Origin: Melitaea cinxia
Lineage: Eukaryota; Arthropoda; Insecta; Lepidoptera; Nymphalidae
Assembly (NCBI RefSeq): GCF_905220565.1
Contig: NC_059398.1
Location: 17,257,210-17,321,209, forward strand
Reading direction: 5' to 3'
DNA: 64,000 nucleotides
Positions within the stretch are counted from its first letter, which is position 1. The number at the start of each line of letters is the position of its first letter. Positions 24,551 through 35,250 of this stretch are shown here, piece by piece. The translations under genes were made by a program, and so were the position numbers. A model generated the notes under the pieces. The model was not told the origin of the DNA, did not search any database, and worked only from the letters and a program-made list of their open reading frames with translations.

Positions 24551-26164
24551 TTAAAATAGAAACATATTGACTTGGTATGAAACATCAATGTCAATTAGAA
24601 TCACGATGTAAATCATTCGTAGATGTTTTTGTTAGACAGCATTCTTTTGGTGTTTTGGTGAAACCGTAAAAGTTCGCGTTGATCTGACTGGCGCAAAACT
24701 TTTTACGAAGGGTTACATGTCGCGAATAATGATTTTTTTCGTGAATAACTTTTATCATTTGATTTTACAACAATATTGCACAGTTATTTCAAATGTAACT
24801 TTGGATTTTTTTTACATAAATTAACAAGACTTTATTGATTGATTCCAATTTAATTTATAATCAATTTTGAAAACAAAGAAGTTAGCAGAGATACGACCTA
24901 TATTTTTCTTTTGAGATGTGTCTTAATAATAATATTTAAAGATATTTAGAACGCAGACATTCCGCAAATTATTATTATTGTTTTCTATCGATTAATTATT
25001 TTACAAAGAGAACCTCGTTTAGTTTCATGTCAGACGCATTCAAAGTACTTAACGTACCTACATCATATTGGCACTTATTCTATTAAATTAAGTGTCACTT
25101 GACCCTTTTCGGGAGCATAAATCTATCCACACGAAGATCTAATAAGATAGGGAAGACGTACTGCGCCAAATTCGGTCAGCCGAATCTATGTTCGTACATC
25201 ACGTTTGGAAATAATCGAGTGGGAGTGAACTCGTGGCTGGAGTTTTGAGGTGATGTAGTAGTAGTTGGGCGTGCGGTAACGCGCCAACTTGGCACTATCA
25301 AGGTAATAACTCAACTGTCTTTAAACTCCTGTAGACGAATCGATTTAGGAGTGAATTTTATCAATGCTTTAGTGAAAGTTCGAAACAATTTTATCTTTAA
25401 GTTTAAATTGATATTAAGTATTTTTATTTACGTTAAATTAAACGCTGAAAGTGCAAATAACAATACAATATTTATTATATAATTTAAAAAGATAATAGAT
25501 GACAGAAATTTGAGAATCGTTTGAAGTAGAGGACATTAAAATAATAATAGTATAGCATTAAGTTTTACTCGTAATAGAGATGTGTTTAGTACACTATTGT
25601 TTTTTTGCTGCTAATGTGCTACTGTTGTAGTGACGTAAGAATCTGCTAACACCCTGCTATCTAAAAAATATAATTTCCATTTTTAATATAGATTTTGAAA
25701 TTGCTTTTTTCAGGAATCTTTCATAAACACCAAGAATGCTTAATAATTTTTTTTTAACATAAAAAAAAAACTATCTTGAAACTGCATTTAAGATCCAAAA
25801 GATTAGTCCACAAGTTAACTATGGTTTGAGAACTTTGAAATTTTTACAAAGTCCAACATGTGCTGAAAGGTTAACCGAGCAAGTTAAAGTGAAACTGTTA
25901 ACAAGCATGTAGTAGTTAGTACTATTTGAATCTGTCTGCACATAGCGCAAATTAGTTTAGTTGGCGGTGGAGACTGTTAACGCCAGAACGATCCAGACAG
26001 ACGCGGTTAGTTAGAAACTGTTTGGTCAGAATTTGGTCTGTTTTTTAAGATGTCGTGGAGAACTTTTTTTTTGTTGTAAATCATTTTTAATGTTGGCAAT
26101 ATGAGTTAGGTAGGTATTGTCAAAAATTTTACAATTGCTATTTTTGTAATTTTATAATAATACT

Positions 26165-26290
26165 CCACCACCTACACATATATCCACCTACCAGCAGCCT
26201 ACGAGCGGTATGGTGGATTAATCTCTGATCCTTCTCCTACATGGGAAAAGAGGCCTATGCCCAGCAGTGGGATATTACAGACTGAAGCGT
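26165..26290 (+). repeat. REP-C 3' end
   Basis: 'tatggtggattaatctctgatccttctcctacatgggaaaagaggcctatgcccagcagtgggatattacagactgaagcg' is the plus-strand version of the repeat seen inverted at 5520 and 6140. Confidence 0.65.
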
Positions 26291-26299
26291 ATAATAATA

Positions 26300-26486
26300 C
26301 TAGCCGACCTGGCGAACTTCGTACCGCCTTATTTTTTTTACTTGAGTATATATCGAAATAAAATATAGCCTATCTTTCAAGTTAGATCAAACTGCATACG
26401 GTGTGCAAATTTGATTAAAATCGGTTAATTAGTTTAGGAGTCCATTGAGGACAAACATTGTGACACGAGATTTATATATATTAAGA
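26300..26486 (-). mobile_element. Short non-autonomous Helitron (187 bp)
   Basis: On the minus strand it starts TCTTAATATATATAAATCTC after an A and ends ...GTCGGCTAG before a T. Both termini and the A/T insertion context fit Helitrons. It shares its 5' end ('ctcgtgtcacaa') with 210-413. It has no coding capacity. Confidence 0.7.
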
Positions 26487-26796
26487 TACGCTATTTTTAA
26501 ATAATAACTGAGGAGTTTCTTGCCGATTTTTCTCTGCAGAATCTCAGTTCCGAAGTGGTATCATTAAAAGAAATATAATTTCAATTTATAAAATGACAAT
26601 TTAAAAGTGCTTTCGTGCTACTTGACAAAAGTAATCTTTGATTTTGATTTAAATGTACCAACTAAATAATAAAGTCGATTATTATGAGTTGACCTAGATT
26701 TTTATTAAGTATTTGAATAAAAATATTAGTGTCTACGAAGCATGTTTTGAATAAGAATTATTTATATGCTATTACTATATATTTAATTATATTTGA

Positions 26797-27050
26797 TTAG
26801 ACCGTTGGCACAGTTTGTAGTGACCCTGCTTTTTGTTCCCGGGATTCTAGGTTCGATTTCCACCCCGAGTCTGGGCGTAATACATAAATTTATTTATACA
26901 TACATATATTATGTATCATTTATGTGTATGTTTATCGAAAAAAAAAATTAGCTATACCAGTCGGCTGTTACCTATAACACAAGCATTAAGTTGCTTACTT
27001 TAGGAATAGATGTCTGTGTGTGTATGTTGTAAATATTTATTTATTTATTT
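26797..27050 (+). mobile_element. tRNA-derived SINE, full length
   Basis: It has 'gaccgttggcacagtttgtagtgaccctgc', the B-box 'ggttcgatttcc', 'ccccgagtctgggcgtaata', 'gtatgtttatcgaaaaaaaa', 'cagtcggctgttacctataacacaagcattaagttgcttactttagg' and a (TTTA)n tail. This is the best intact reference for the SINE split by the errantivirus at 33184/46813. Confidence 0.8.
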
Positions 27051-27189
27051 ACTATACCGTATCTCAGTATAACAGCGTGGGGGTTTAATCTCATTTTCAC
27101 AGAGATAAGGCCTCCTTCTGCCTAGCATTGGATCATTTAAATTCTGTTACAATTTATTTCACTAATGCATAGTAAGACCTAACCTACCG

Positions 27190-27310
27190 TCGCTGTCAAC
27201 ACAGGAACCTCAGGATCCATAACGAATTTCCTCGCCGCAGGAACACACCACAACTCAAGAGCTTATTTAGCTGTGATATTCTGTAATTTTGAAGTAATTT
27301 CTCAGTCGAG
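27190..27310 (-). repeat. REP-A fragment
   Basis: 'caacacaggaacctcaggatcc', 'gaacacaccacaactcaagagcttatttagctgtgatattctgtaatttt' and 'gtcgaggtgctc' are a diverged inverted 5' part of REP-A. The downstream stretch 27311-28380 has no supported gene; 27640-27840 carries decayed Helitron body sequence ('gaagagtttgtttgtatg'). Confidence 0.45.
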
Positions 27311-28384
27311 GTGCTCTAGATTTTCAGCAGGGTAATATCCACTGTGGTGTATCTCATATCAGACATTAAATAGATCAAATACCACCAAAAACTAAGACAA
27401 ACAATTTCAACAACATATCCGTGATGTACTGATAAACAAAACAGGGTCCTATCAAAACACATATCGTTAATATAAAGCAAACAAACTAGTTTATAAGTTA
27501 TGACCAATAGGGTTGTTTGAACAACGGGTCTATTGCTCTCGAGACTGTGGGACCGATGGTTTACACGCCTGGAGACAATAGCTGTATGTGTATATATATT
27601 TAAATTGTGTTTTAATAACTAATACTGTAGTTGCGAACTGATCAAAATATCTAAATCTAATTGGAAGCTGAAGAGTTTGTTTGTATGTTTAAGTGAGCGA
27701 ATTTCAGAAACCGATTGTTCTAATTAAAAAAATATTTTCGTTTTGGATGGCCCATTTACCGAGGAACGCCATAGGCTATTTTTTACTCAAATTATCCGCG
27801 GTGCAAACCCAGTGAAAAGGTTGTTAATAACCTATACTAAACAGTACATTTTTCATGAGATTACTATTAGAAACTATGCTATTTGCTTTTCAAACAAAAT
27901 TGAAATTAATATTTCAGCTAATATTTTAGCAAATCTGGGAATATTTAAAATGTGCACCATTTACCAACGAAACTCTACCAAACGATTCAACGATAATTTT
28001 TTTGATGTCACCGTACAAACAATTTTTGCTGTACTTGTTAATGACCACACATAACATGTGCATGATATAATAGTAACATATAACAATCATGGAATGTATA
28101 AATACATACAAATACACATAATTTATCCAGACACAGGGTATGAATCAAAGCTCCAACCTTGTAGTGGAAGATATAGTGTAGGTTAGAAAATGTGCAAACA
28201 GGTTGGACAAACATTTGATTTGAAGCTATAAATTTTGCGTAGACATTTAATATATCTCTACGCCATAATCTATCCGTCACGTTCGTGTGTTTCCATTTAA
28301 TAACAGCTAAGGAGTCGTTCAGTTTTGTCAGGACATTTTATGATGCTAAGCATATTATTAAGTGATAATTATAAAAAAAAAATT

Positions 28385-28635
28385 TGTTAGAAAAAAAAGC
28401 GACTGTGCTTTGGACCACACGACTGAAGTAAAACTTCTTTAGCAATAGTCCTGCACTGTGTCTTAGATAGACGAAACGTAACTGGCTATGAGAGAAAGAA
28501 CGAAAGAAAATGTGTGCTCTCTTGCTCCTTTCGCCTCGATTACACTTTTCGTAACGCTCTTGTCACGCATTCACCAGTTTACTCCGTAACTCAAGCGTGC
28601 ATAAAGAAGTTCTACTTCAAAAATATGACATAAGT
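28385..28635 (+). repeat. Family I copy, longest
   Basis: It starts 'gcgactgtgctttggaccacacgactgaagtaaaacttcttt' and ends 'gcgtgcataaagaagttctacttcaaaa'. Compared with 6830-7025 it carries an additional block 'agcaatagtcctgcactgtgtcttagatagacg'. There is no coding frame. Confidence 0.6.
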
Positions 28636-28901
28636 CATAGACAAGACTGCTTTGGAATGAGATTTAGTAGCCTAGTAGTTAGTAGGGATAGTTTTATCGT
28701 ACCCATTTGTCTTGTCATCTTCTAGATCTCAATATCTATTTGTATAAGGAAGCTATTTGTCTTAAACTCTTTGCTGTTTAATATTTTCATGGGTATAATA
28801 ATTAACAGGAAATTCTTTGTAATAAAAAAAAAACAAGAAAAAAGTGTGTCTGTCAGTTCCGACGCACGACTGGAGTTTACTCCTTCAGATCGACTGTCTA
28901 A

Positions 28902-29875
28902 CGGCCGAACCCAATATTCAATCTATCTCTGGTTATGTCCTACTAGAGACAGAAATATCTATCTATCATTCATTTTACTGACCCAATAAACTTGTCGACG
29001 ATAGGCAATCTTATCCTTCAAAGCTGTCTATCGACGAGAAGGAGGATAGCTTACCAGAGATAACAGTTCGTATGAAAATGACAGTGTAAGCGTCCCAATA
29101 ATAATAGAGTTCTATCTGTCAGTAACGTTGGTTATCTTTAGTAACAACAATATCCGATCTATAGTTTTCGGGGGATAAATAAGATTTATTAATTGCAAAA
29201 GTATTTTCTTTGTTTAAAATAAAATTAATTTTGAGTGAAAAATAATGGCAGACTCAAGGTCAAGTAGCAGTTCAAGTGATATTGCTCTTTTGCAACAATT
29301 AATTGAATAAAAATAATAAGTTTGTTGTGAAATAATACTTACTTTACTCATCTTGTGAATAAAACAAAGAATTTGGTGAATGATTGTATAATTTGCAATG
29401 ATTTGTATAATTTGAATTTTGATTTGTAAAAAAATTATACAAATTCAAACGAAACGACGATTCAATAAAGCGTAATGGCCTCGTAGCGTCTTTTCGTGTC
29501 GTGTTAAAACGTTCCGTTACTAGATTTACCATGCATTCCATATTAAAATAATATCATTTATTATAAATTAAAAAGTCTGTGTAAAAATTAATTTGTCCAT
29601 ATTTTTATAAAACAAGATTACTTTAATATGAATAAAATTTGTATGACAAATTTAAATACTACAAAACATCTGTGTAACATAACTGAGGCCGTCTGTGACG
29701 CTGCGTATGCTGGAATGTAAGGGAGAGCTCAGGTAGCCGGTCTATCTACAGCTAACTGGAGATAGTAGTCCCATATGCGAATTATTGGGACAACTACAAA
29801 GGATAGATAGTTAGTTATTAACAGTCGATGATAACTACCTATCTCTATCTTTAGATTGAATATTGGGTTCGGCCG
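28902..29875. mobile_element. PIF/Harbinger-like non-autonomous DNA transposon (974 bp)
   Basis: Terminal inverted repeats begin CGGCCGAACCCAATATTCAA at the left and are mirrored exactly at the right for 24 bp. They are flanked by a TAA trinucleotide on both sides (28899-28901, 29876-29878). A 3-bp TWA duplication is characteristic of PIF/Harbinger. Subterminal regions contain repeated 'atctatc/gatagat' motifs. The interior holds only short frames: a plus frame starting near 29245 with a serine-rich MADSRSSSSSSD start, and a 65-codon minus frame at 29344-29541. No transposase DDE domain is visible. The empty site is seen in REP-D at 7.98 kb. Confidence 0.7.
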
Positions 29876-29930
29876 TAAATAGGCACGAAAAGGCTTACTA
29901 GTCTAAGAAAAAGATTAATACCATATCAAA

Positions 29931-30383
29931 TCTATACATCTATACATATAATAAAATGGTAGGAAAGTCAAAACTGTACATTGAATATTTTTTTAAAAGA
30001 ATATTTGGGGTGTGATCTACAATCGATACCGAAGCCAAAAATATAGTTTTGAGAATTTTTGTCTGTTTGTCTGTATGTATGTCCGAGATAAACTCAAAAA
30101 GTACTGCATGGATTGACTTCAAATTTGGCACGAATATTATTAAGAAGTCGGGTCTACATATAGGTTACAAATTATCACGCTATCACCTACCGGGAACGAG
30201 CAGTGGACTTTTATTTCCTCAACGCATTCTGTAACAACGTGTAATCTAATGACGCATATTTGAATTTTGTTGTTATTATATTAATAACCGTGCTATAAGC
30301 TAGCTTCACACTATAAATGAAGACATTCTGTAGTATATTTAGTATCAGCATTGCACCCGTGCGAAGCCGGGGCTAGTCGCTAG
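29931..30383 (+). mobile_element. Non-autonomous Helitron (453 bp)
   Basis: It starts TCTATACATC after an A, ends GTCGCTAG before a T, and has the subterminal 'cccgtgcgaagccggggc'. It is a second member of the family at 1784-2239 (minus). The uninterrupted REP-D copy near 8045 ('atatcgaatggtaaac') reads straight across the insertion point, confirming the boundaries. The 61- and 63-codon frames inside are not genes. Confidence 0.85.
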
Positions 30384-30405
30384 TGGTAAATAAACGAATC
30401 AAATA

Positions 30406-30447
30406 ACGCCATCTATCGGAATCCTATTGAGTTCCGATAGATGGCGT
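30406..30447. mobile_element. 42-bp inverted-repeat insertion (minimal MITE-like)
   Basis: Sixteen-base arms ACGCCATCTATCGGAA and their exact reverse complement flank a 10-base spacer. Comparison with REP-D at 8060 shows this is an insertion relative to that copy. The arm resembles termini of TA-inserting DNA transposons, but the parent is not in this window. Confidence 0.6.
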
Positions 30448-31070
30448 AACAAAAAACGTACGAGGTCATTCGTTCAGTAGATTTTACTCATCATGTTTTT
30501 TTCATACCGGAGGCCTTATCTGAAAATGGTTTTTTAAGAAGTTAACTCCAATAAACTCCAAAATACACAGTACGATATCAACACTCAAGACCATATGTCA
30601 AACACTCAATTAACAAAATTCAAAGTAATCAAATTAACAGATAGTGTACGGGTGCTTTAATCCTGCGAATAATTCGAATGGCAACCAAATAACTATTAAG
30701 ACACATTCACACGTGTACGCTTATCTCACGCTATATATCATTCGAACCCCGAATGTGGAGGGCAAATGTTTGTGTTTTCCTCAGGTCATAATTTAACCCC
30801 GACCAGCGTGCTCGTATATCAGAGAGAGCACCGCGTGGACCATTCGCTTTGAATGGTGATATTTAGTACTTATTAAAAGATAATTTTTGGGCCGTTTTTG
30901 AGAATACTATTTTTACTAAACTGTATTTCCTTACAACGACATGCAGTGTACGATGTTATTAATTATTTACTTAACAATTGGACTCATCTGTTTCGTAAAG
31001 TAACGCCTATTTTATTTTATTTTAATATGTACGATTTTATTTTTGTGTTACCCACACAAAATATATATAT

Positions 31071-31143
31071 CGTTCCATAGCTTAATTGGCTAGAGCGCCG
31101 ACACGGTCAGTCGGAGACGCGGGTTCGATCCCCGCTGGAGCGG
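31071..31143 (+). tRNA. tRNA-like gene, Thr(GGT)-like anticodon position, atypical loop
   Basis: Seventy-three bases fold as a complete cloverleaf: acceptor CGTTCCA/TGGAGCG (one G-T pair), D stem GCTT/GAGC, anticodon stem CCGAC/GTCGG, T stem GCGGG/CCCGC. The A-box TAGCTTAATTGG and B-box GGTTCGATCCC are intact, and a T5 terminator follows four bases downstream. The anticodon loop reads ACGGTCA, which places GGT at 34-36 but gives C at position 33 and C at 37, where U and a purine are expected. It may be a pseudo-tRNA, a tRNA-derived small RNA gene, or the head of an unrecognised SINE. No SINE body follows. Confidence 0.6.
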
Positions 31144-31339
31144 TCAATTTTTGATATGATATTCAAAAATGTTTATTTTATTTTGTTACGTTTAATCCGC
31201 CATCTTTAACTAACATCACTGACAAATAAAATTTATCTAATATAATTAAAATTTAATTTTTTTTTGTTTAAATTATAGATATTATATCTATACAATTTGA
31301 TACACTCAATAAATAAATACTGATTGATGCAAATAATTG

Positions 31340-31620
31340 TGTTTGCTAACAAACGGAAAAAACCGACTTAAATTACATCGACAAGTAACGCAACGTAAGT
31401 AGCCGAAAAAAATAAATGACAAACACTAGTCGTTACTATGGTTTTCGAGGGTCCTCTCGATTTCTCTGGAATTACATAATTATATCCTGGTTTACTTATC
31501 ATGTTACTACCCTTGGGATATCTCCTTTCTAACAAAAAAGAATTATTCCCCGAACATACATTAAAAAATATATGGTCGAATTGTGTAACCTCCTCCTTTT
31601 TTAGTCGGTTAAAAAGTAAA
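31340..31620 (-). repeat. Family G copy
   Basis: Left end 'attgtgtttgctaacaaacgg', middle 'tttctctggaattacataattatatcctgg', right end 'cctcctccttttttagtcggtta'. It matches 18415-18735 in order and orientation. Confidence 0.65.
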
Positions 31621-31694
31621 CTAAATATGATTCATTGGTTCAAACCATTTCATATAACCAATTAATTCATTAGTTTTAATTGGTTAATAGCATT

Positions 31695-31815
31695 ATCCAG
31701 AGGTGAATGGAAGATGAGAGGGAGATATAAATTAGTGAAGATAGAAAGAGAGAGAGAATTGCGTTTCGTAAGTTTAGCTTCAGTCGTGTCGTCTAAAGTA
31801 CACTCGTTTTTTTTA
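31695..31815 (-). repeat. Family I fragment
   Basis: Inverted: 'ttcagtcgtgtcgtctaaagtacactcg' at 31778-31806, preceded by 'gaaagagagagagaattgcgtttcgtaag'. It corresponds to the 5' half of 6830-7025. Positions 31816-32215 downstream hold nothing recognisable. Confidence 0.55.
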
Positions 31816-32219
31816 TTAAACTTACATTTTAACTACCATTGTAGTAAAACAAAGATTGACAAAGACACTTCTATAATCTTGAAGTGATTTGTCAAATAAG
31901 TACGAAATATGATTTCAAATATAATATTTAGCTTTTGTTTCCTAATATTCAAATTCGGGTGAACGTCTTAGGATGAACGTCAGAGTGGGTGGCGTCGAGA
32001 TTAGGAGATGGTATTTGTCAAAACTTGAAGTCCGCTCGACGAAATCCTCTTTTCTCGCTTTGTGGACTTTTTAGTTGTAATTTATTGTTGAAGTTTTCGT
32101 TGCTATGTGAATTATTTTTACATATTTATGACAACTAGTGGTCGTCCAGTGGGCGAAATTCGACCATAATTAATTTTTAAATTATATGTTTGAACATTCT
32201 TAAGGTTCTGTTGTCAAAG

Positions 32220-32465
32220 ACTATACTTCTATAATAATAAACAAAAGAGTATATATGCGTGTGTGTGTGTGTCAAATAAATGGTAGTGTGTGTAATGTTT
32301 TTTTGATTCATTTAATCAATTTTTGTTCATAATTTAAAAAAAAATAACAGCATCCTGCACTCCTTCTCTATATAAACTATAAGTGTGCTAATTTCATACT
32401 CCTCCGTCCGCGCAATTTTCGTAAAAAGGGGGTACAAACTTTTTGCTTTACGTATTAATATATAG
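32220..32465 (+). repeat. Unclassified non-autonomous repeat with (GT)n core
   Basis: 'actatacttctataataataaacaaaagagtatatatgcg', a short GT microsatellite, 'acagcatcctgcactccttctc' and 'ttttgctttacgtattaatatatag' have the look of a short interspersed element. No second copy is present here, so its limits are not fixed. Confidence 0.35.
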
Positions 32466-32494
32466 ATATGTGTTTATAAATTAGGCTGTTTTTA

Positions 32495-33010
32495 ACCGAC
32501 TTCAAAAATGTAGAAGTTTCTCAATTTACAATATTCTTTTTTATGTGTGTTACCTCATAACTTTTTACTTGATGGATCATCATTACAGCCTATACAGTCC
32601 ACTGCTGGACACAGGCCTCCACAAGTTTACGCCAAAAATAACGTGAACTCATGTGTTTTACCCATAGTCACCACGCTGGGCAGGCGGGTTGGTGACCGCA
32701 GTAATGGCTTTGTCGCACCGAAGACGCTGCTGCCCGTCTTCGGCCTGTGTATTTCAAAGCCAGCAGTTGGATGGTTATCCCGCCATCGGTCGGCTTCTTA
32801 AGTTCCAAGGTGGTTGTGAAACCTTGTTATCCCTTAGTCGCCTCTTACGACACCCACGGGAAGAGAGGGGGTGGCTAAATTCTTTAGTGCCGTAGCCACA
32901 CAGCACTTGATGGATGGATTTCAGTAATTCAGTTTTAATTGAAAGCTTTTGCTTGTCATGTGGACCCATTGAAATGTAATCGAGATCTAATACGTAATTT
33001 TTTATTCATC
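32495..33010 (+). repeat. Family G copy split by REP-B
   Basis: The left part 32495-32577 ('accgacttcaaaaatg...cataactttttacttgatggat') and right part 32905-33010 ('acttgatggat...gcttgtcatgtggaccc') align with the family G copy at 62145-62800. The REP-B insertion lies between the two copies of the 11-bp duplication. Confidence 0.65.
32578..32904 (-). mobile_element. REP-B SINE-like element with 11-bp target duplication
   Basis: ACTTGATGGAT occurs at 32567-32577 and 32905-32915, exactly flanking the element. On the minus strand it begins 'gctgtgtggctacggcac', continues 'ccaccccctctcttcccgtggg', and ends with the RTE-like tail 'ctgtgtccagcagtggactgtataggctg' plus 'taatgatg'. That is target-primed insertion with a tail shared with a LINE. 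The 84-, 68- and 64-codon frames here have no support. Confidence 0.75.
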
Positions 33011-33061
33011 TCTAATATTGCGTTTGATTTTTTGTGAATTAAATTATACTTTCGACTAATT

Positions 33062-33184
33062 TCGACTAGCCCGTTGGCGCAGTATATAGTGACCCTGCTT
33101 TCTGCTCGGGGGTTGTGGGTTCGATTCCCACCCCGAGTCTGGGTTTAATATGTCTATTTATTTATATATGTATTATTTATATGT
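33062..33184 (+). mobile_element. tRNA-derived SINE, 5' half (interrupted by errantivirus)
   Basis: It holds the A-box region 'agcccgttggcgcag', the B-box 'gggttcgattccc', and 'ccccgagtctgggtttaata'. It ends at ATGT (33181-33184), the errantivirus target duplication. The 3' half resumes at 46813. Confidence 0.85.
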
Positions 33185-33517
33185 CAATTACGTTTACTGC
33201 AGCCGATGGATCGAAAAAAAACCAAAATGACTTAAAAAATACTTTAATTAATTAAAATAAAATTACAATTAAGAGAGGTGAAACCTATTCGATGCGAGAA
33301 TTAGGAATGACAAAATTTTGTATAAAAATTAATAATGAAATTAAATTTAAAATATGACGAAATCGCTGCGTCGGCGGCTCGTGGCTGGACGGACGTTGCG
33401 ACATGGGCTGCATCGGTTTTCCGTTGTTTATTGAATATGGATATTAAATGCATGCTTGGCATTTTCATGGATGAGCTTAGGGTACTGTATGATAGATAGT
33501 ACGGTTCCGTACTTAAC
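33185..33517 (-). repeat. Errantivirus 3' LTR
   Basis: A 333-bp direct repeat of 46480-46812. Because the element is on the minus strand this is the 3' LTR. The limits follow from the ATGT duplication and comparison with the other copy; one flanking base on each side is ambiguous. Confidence 0.92.
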
Positions 33518-33535
33518 ACCTCCACCCGCAGAACA
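33518..33535 (-). promoter_or_regulatory. Polypurine tract of the errantivirus
   Basis: On the minus strand, 'tgcgggtggaggt' lies immediately 5' of the 3' LTR. A purine-rich tract here primes plus-strand DNA synthesis in LTR retroelements. Confidence 0.6.
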
Positions 33536-33539
33536 GCAA

Positions 33540-35250
33540 CTATTTTGTCAGCTTCAGAGAAAATGTTGCTGGAAGTTCATCTCGTCTCTTGATGCCTTTA
33601 TCCACATCTTCATATACTGGTGTCTTAGGCGTTTGCTGCTTCTCTTCATTTTCTGATTTTAAGGGCCAACATCTATATTTTCGGCTTACTAATACAACGA
33701 TAACTACTAATACACATAAAATTAAGATATAAAATGGTATCGTTGTATGGTATAAAACAATTGATTGTGTCTTGTCAATCTGTATAGGGGTTTCTAGTAA
33801 CAATTTATCTTGGATGCTGTGAAGATCATCTAGACTAATCATCTTGGAACCGGTATGGGTATAGGTAGTCGTTTGGTTAATTTGGTTGTATGGGATCCTT
33901 GATAGCTTCAGCGGCTGGCCTTTTATCTCATCATTTTCGTTGATAACGGTGAATTCTTTAGTTCGCAACAGGCAGTTCATGGGAATAGTGGCCAAATAGC
34001 TTCCTTGTAGTATATTGAATTCTTTTCTCTCACAGGCTAACTGTACTTTCTCCGGCTTAGGTAATGAAATAACATAGTGTTGATCATCCAGTTTATCTAT
34101 TGCTACAGCAGACAACATAACCTTCGTGAAGTGGCAGGTTTCCTTAAGATTTTGGTTGGTAATAAGCTCTTGAATGCAGTCTGGTTCTGTACGAATTTGA
34201 TGACTTATTTTTTGGTCACAGAGATATAATATCCTGCTATACTTCGGGCATTCAGCCTCTATGTACACGAATGCTTTTTCGTTTGTTGCTATATAAGGAA
34301 AGGGAGGAATAAGGGCTAGTTGTTTTTCATTTGGAACGATGGATAGTTTGTACAAGTTATACCTGTCTATGTATATTATAGGAAATTTGTAAACTATAAC
34401 TATTGTTCTATCATGATAGTATGAACCTGGTTTGATTAAGTCATAATATTCCCGTAATTCTAAATCAGGAATTTGCTCCTTACTGTATATAGTTATTAAC
34501 TTATCTAGCATCGTTTTTAATACTCCTATATCTATCATAGAATGATGAGTGCTGGAGGCACGAATAAAAGCCATTATATTTTCTAATCTAATTATTTCTA
34601 GCACTAAATCCTCTACATTATTACTTATAATTCCTAATAATTGGGCAAACTGAGCAGACTGGACTAAACTGTTGTCTCTACGAGTATTTACTTCTATAAG
34701 AAATTCTAATGTGTTATTAATTTTTTCTTGATTTATAGTTAACTGATCTAAAATACCTTTATGTTGTAACATCCATTCTTTACTAAGACTAATATGACTA
34801 TTGAATTCGGAAATAATTTTATTCTGGTTGTTTTGCAATATTTGAATAGCCTCATTATACTTTTGAGCATCAAGATAGTCTAAATTACCAGTAACACTTT
34901 TTATTAATGATCCAAGACTATCTACAAGACCTCTTTTAACTCTAATGGGTTCTAAAGATTTAACTTGACTTAGTACCTTGTTTAGCTTGTCTGTAAGATA
35001 ATTAATCTGGTACTCGTAAAGAATGTAAGTTTCATTGTTCAGTCTGGTCTTAAAAGTGTTAAGTTGTGTCTGTACAGAATTTATCTTATCTTCAATATCA
35101 GTCAATTTTACATACTGTATAAAGGAGTGGTAATGTGATATTAGTCTGGTCGGTCCTAATTTGTAGGGCAAAAGTCCAGGTCCATCGGCTAAGCTCTCAA
35201 GTCTTATGGTTTGAGGACGCGTCACGTGTATTGTCAGCAGTAGCAGAATC
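33540..35250 (-). CDS. env: Errantivirus envelope glycoprotein (Env)
   Basis: A class I-type membrane glycoprotein related to insect errantivirus Env and baculovirus F proteins. It would act at the membrane of particles or cells. From the GTG at 35225 the frame gives 561 residues. A furin-type site RVKR is at residues 95-98, followed by a glycine-rich fusion-peptide-like segment. Heptad-like regions precede it, paired cysteines lie in the ectodomain, a single transmembrane segment is at about 491-513, and a charged tail of about 48 residues follows. No ATG opens this frame. Upstream of the GTG it stays open to 35283 and carries a leucine-rich hydrophobic leader (ILLLLTI) just after a TTGCAG acceptor-like site, so the start is probably supplied by splicing, as known for gypsy-class env. 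It overlaps the end of pol in a different frame. No frameshift or stop was seen. Confidence 0.88.

Larger units (their letters stand above)
28840..30560 (+). repeat. REP-D copy interrupted by three insertions
   Basis: The segments 28855-28901, 29876-29930, 30384-30405 and 30448-30560 align in order with the uninterrupted copy at 7950-8275. The breaks fall exactly at the Harbinger-like element, the Helitron and the 42-bp inverted repeat listed separately. Confidence 0.7.

Noticed and set aside
33301..33525. 74-codon minus frame, with a near-identical 72-codon twin at 46596-46814
   Set aside because: Both lie in the errantivirus LTRs; the similarity is due to the LTR repeat, not a gene family.
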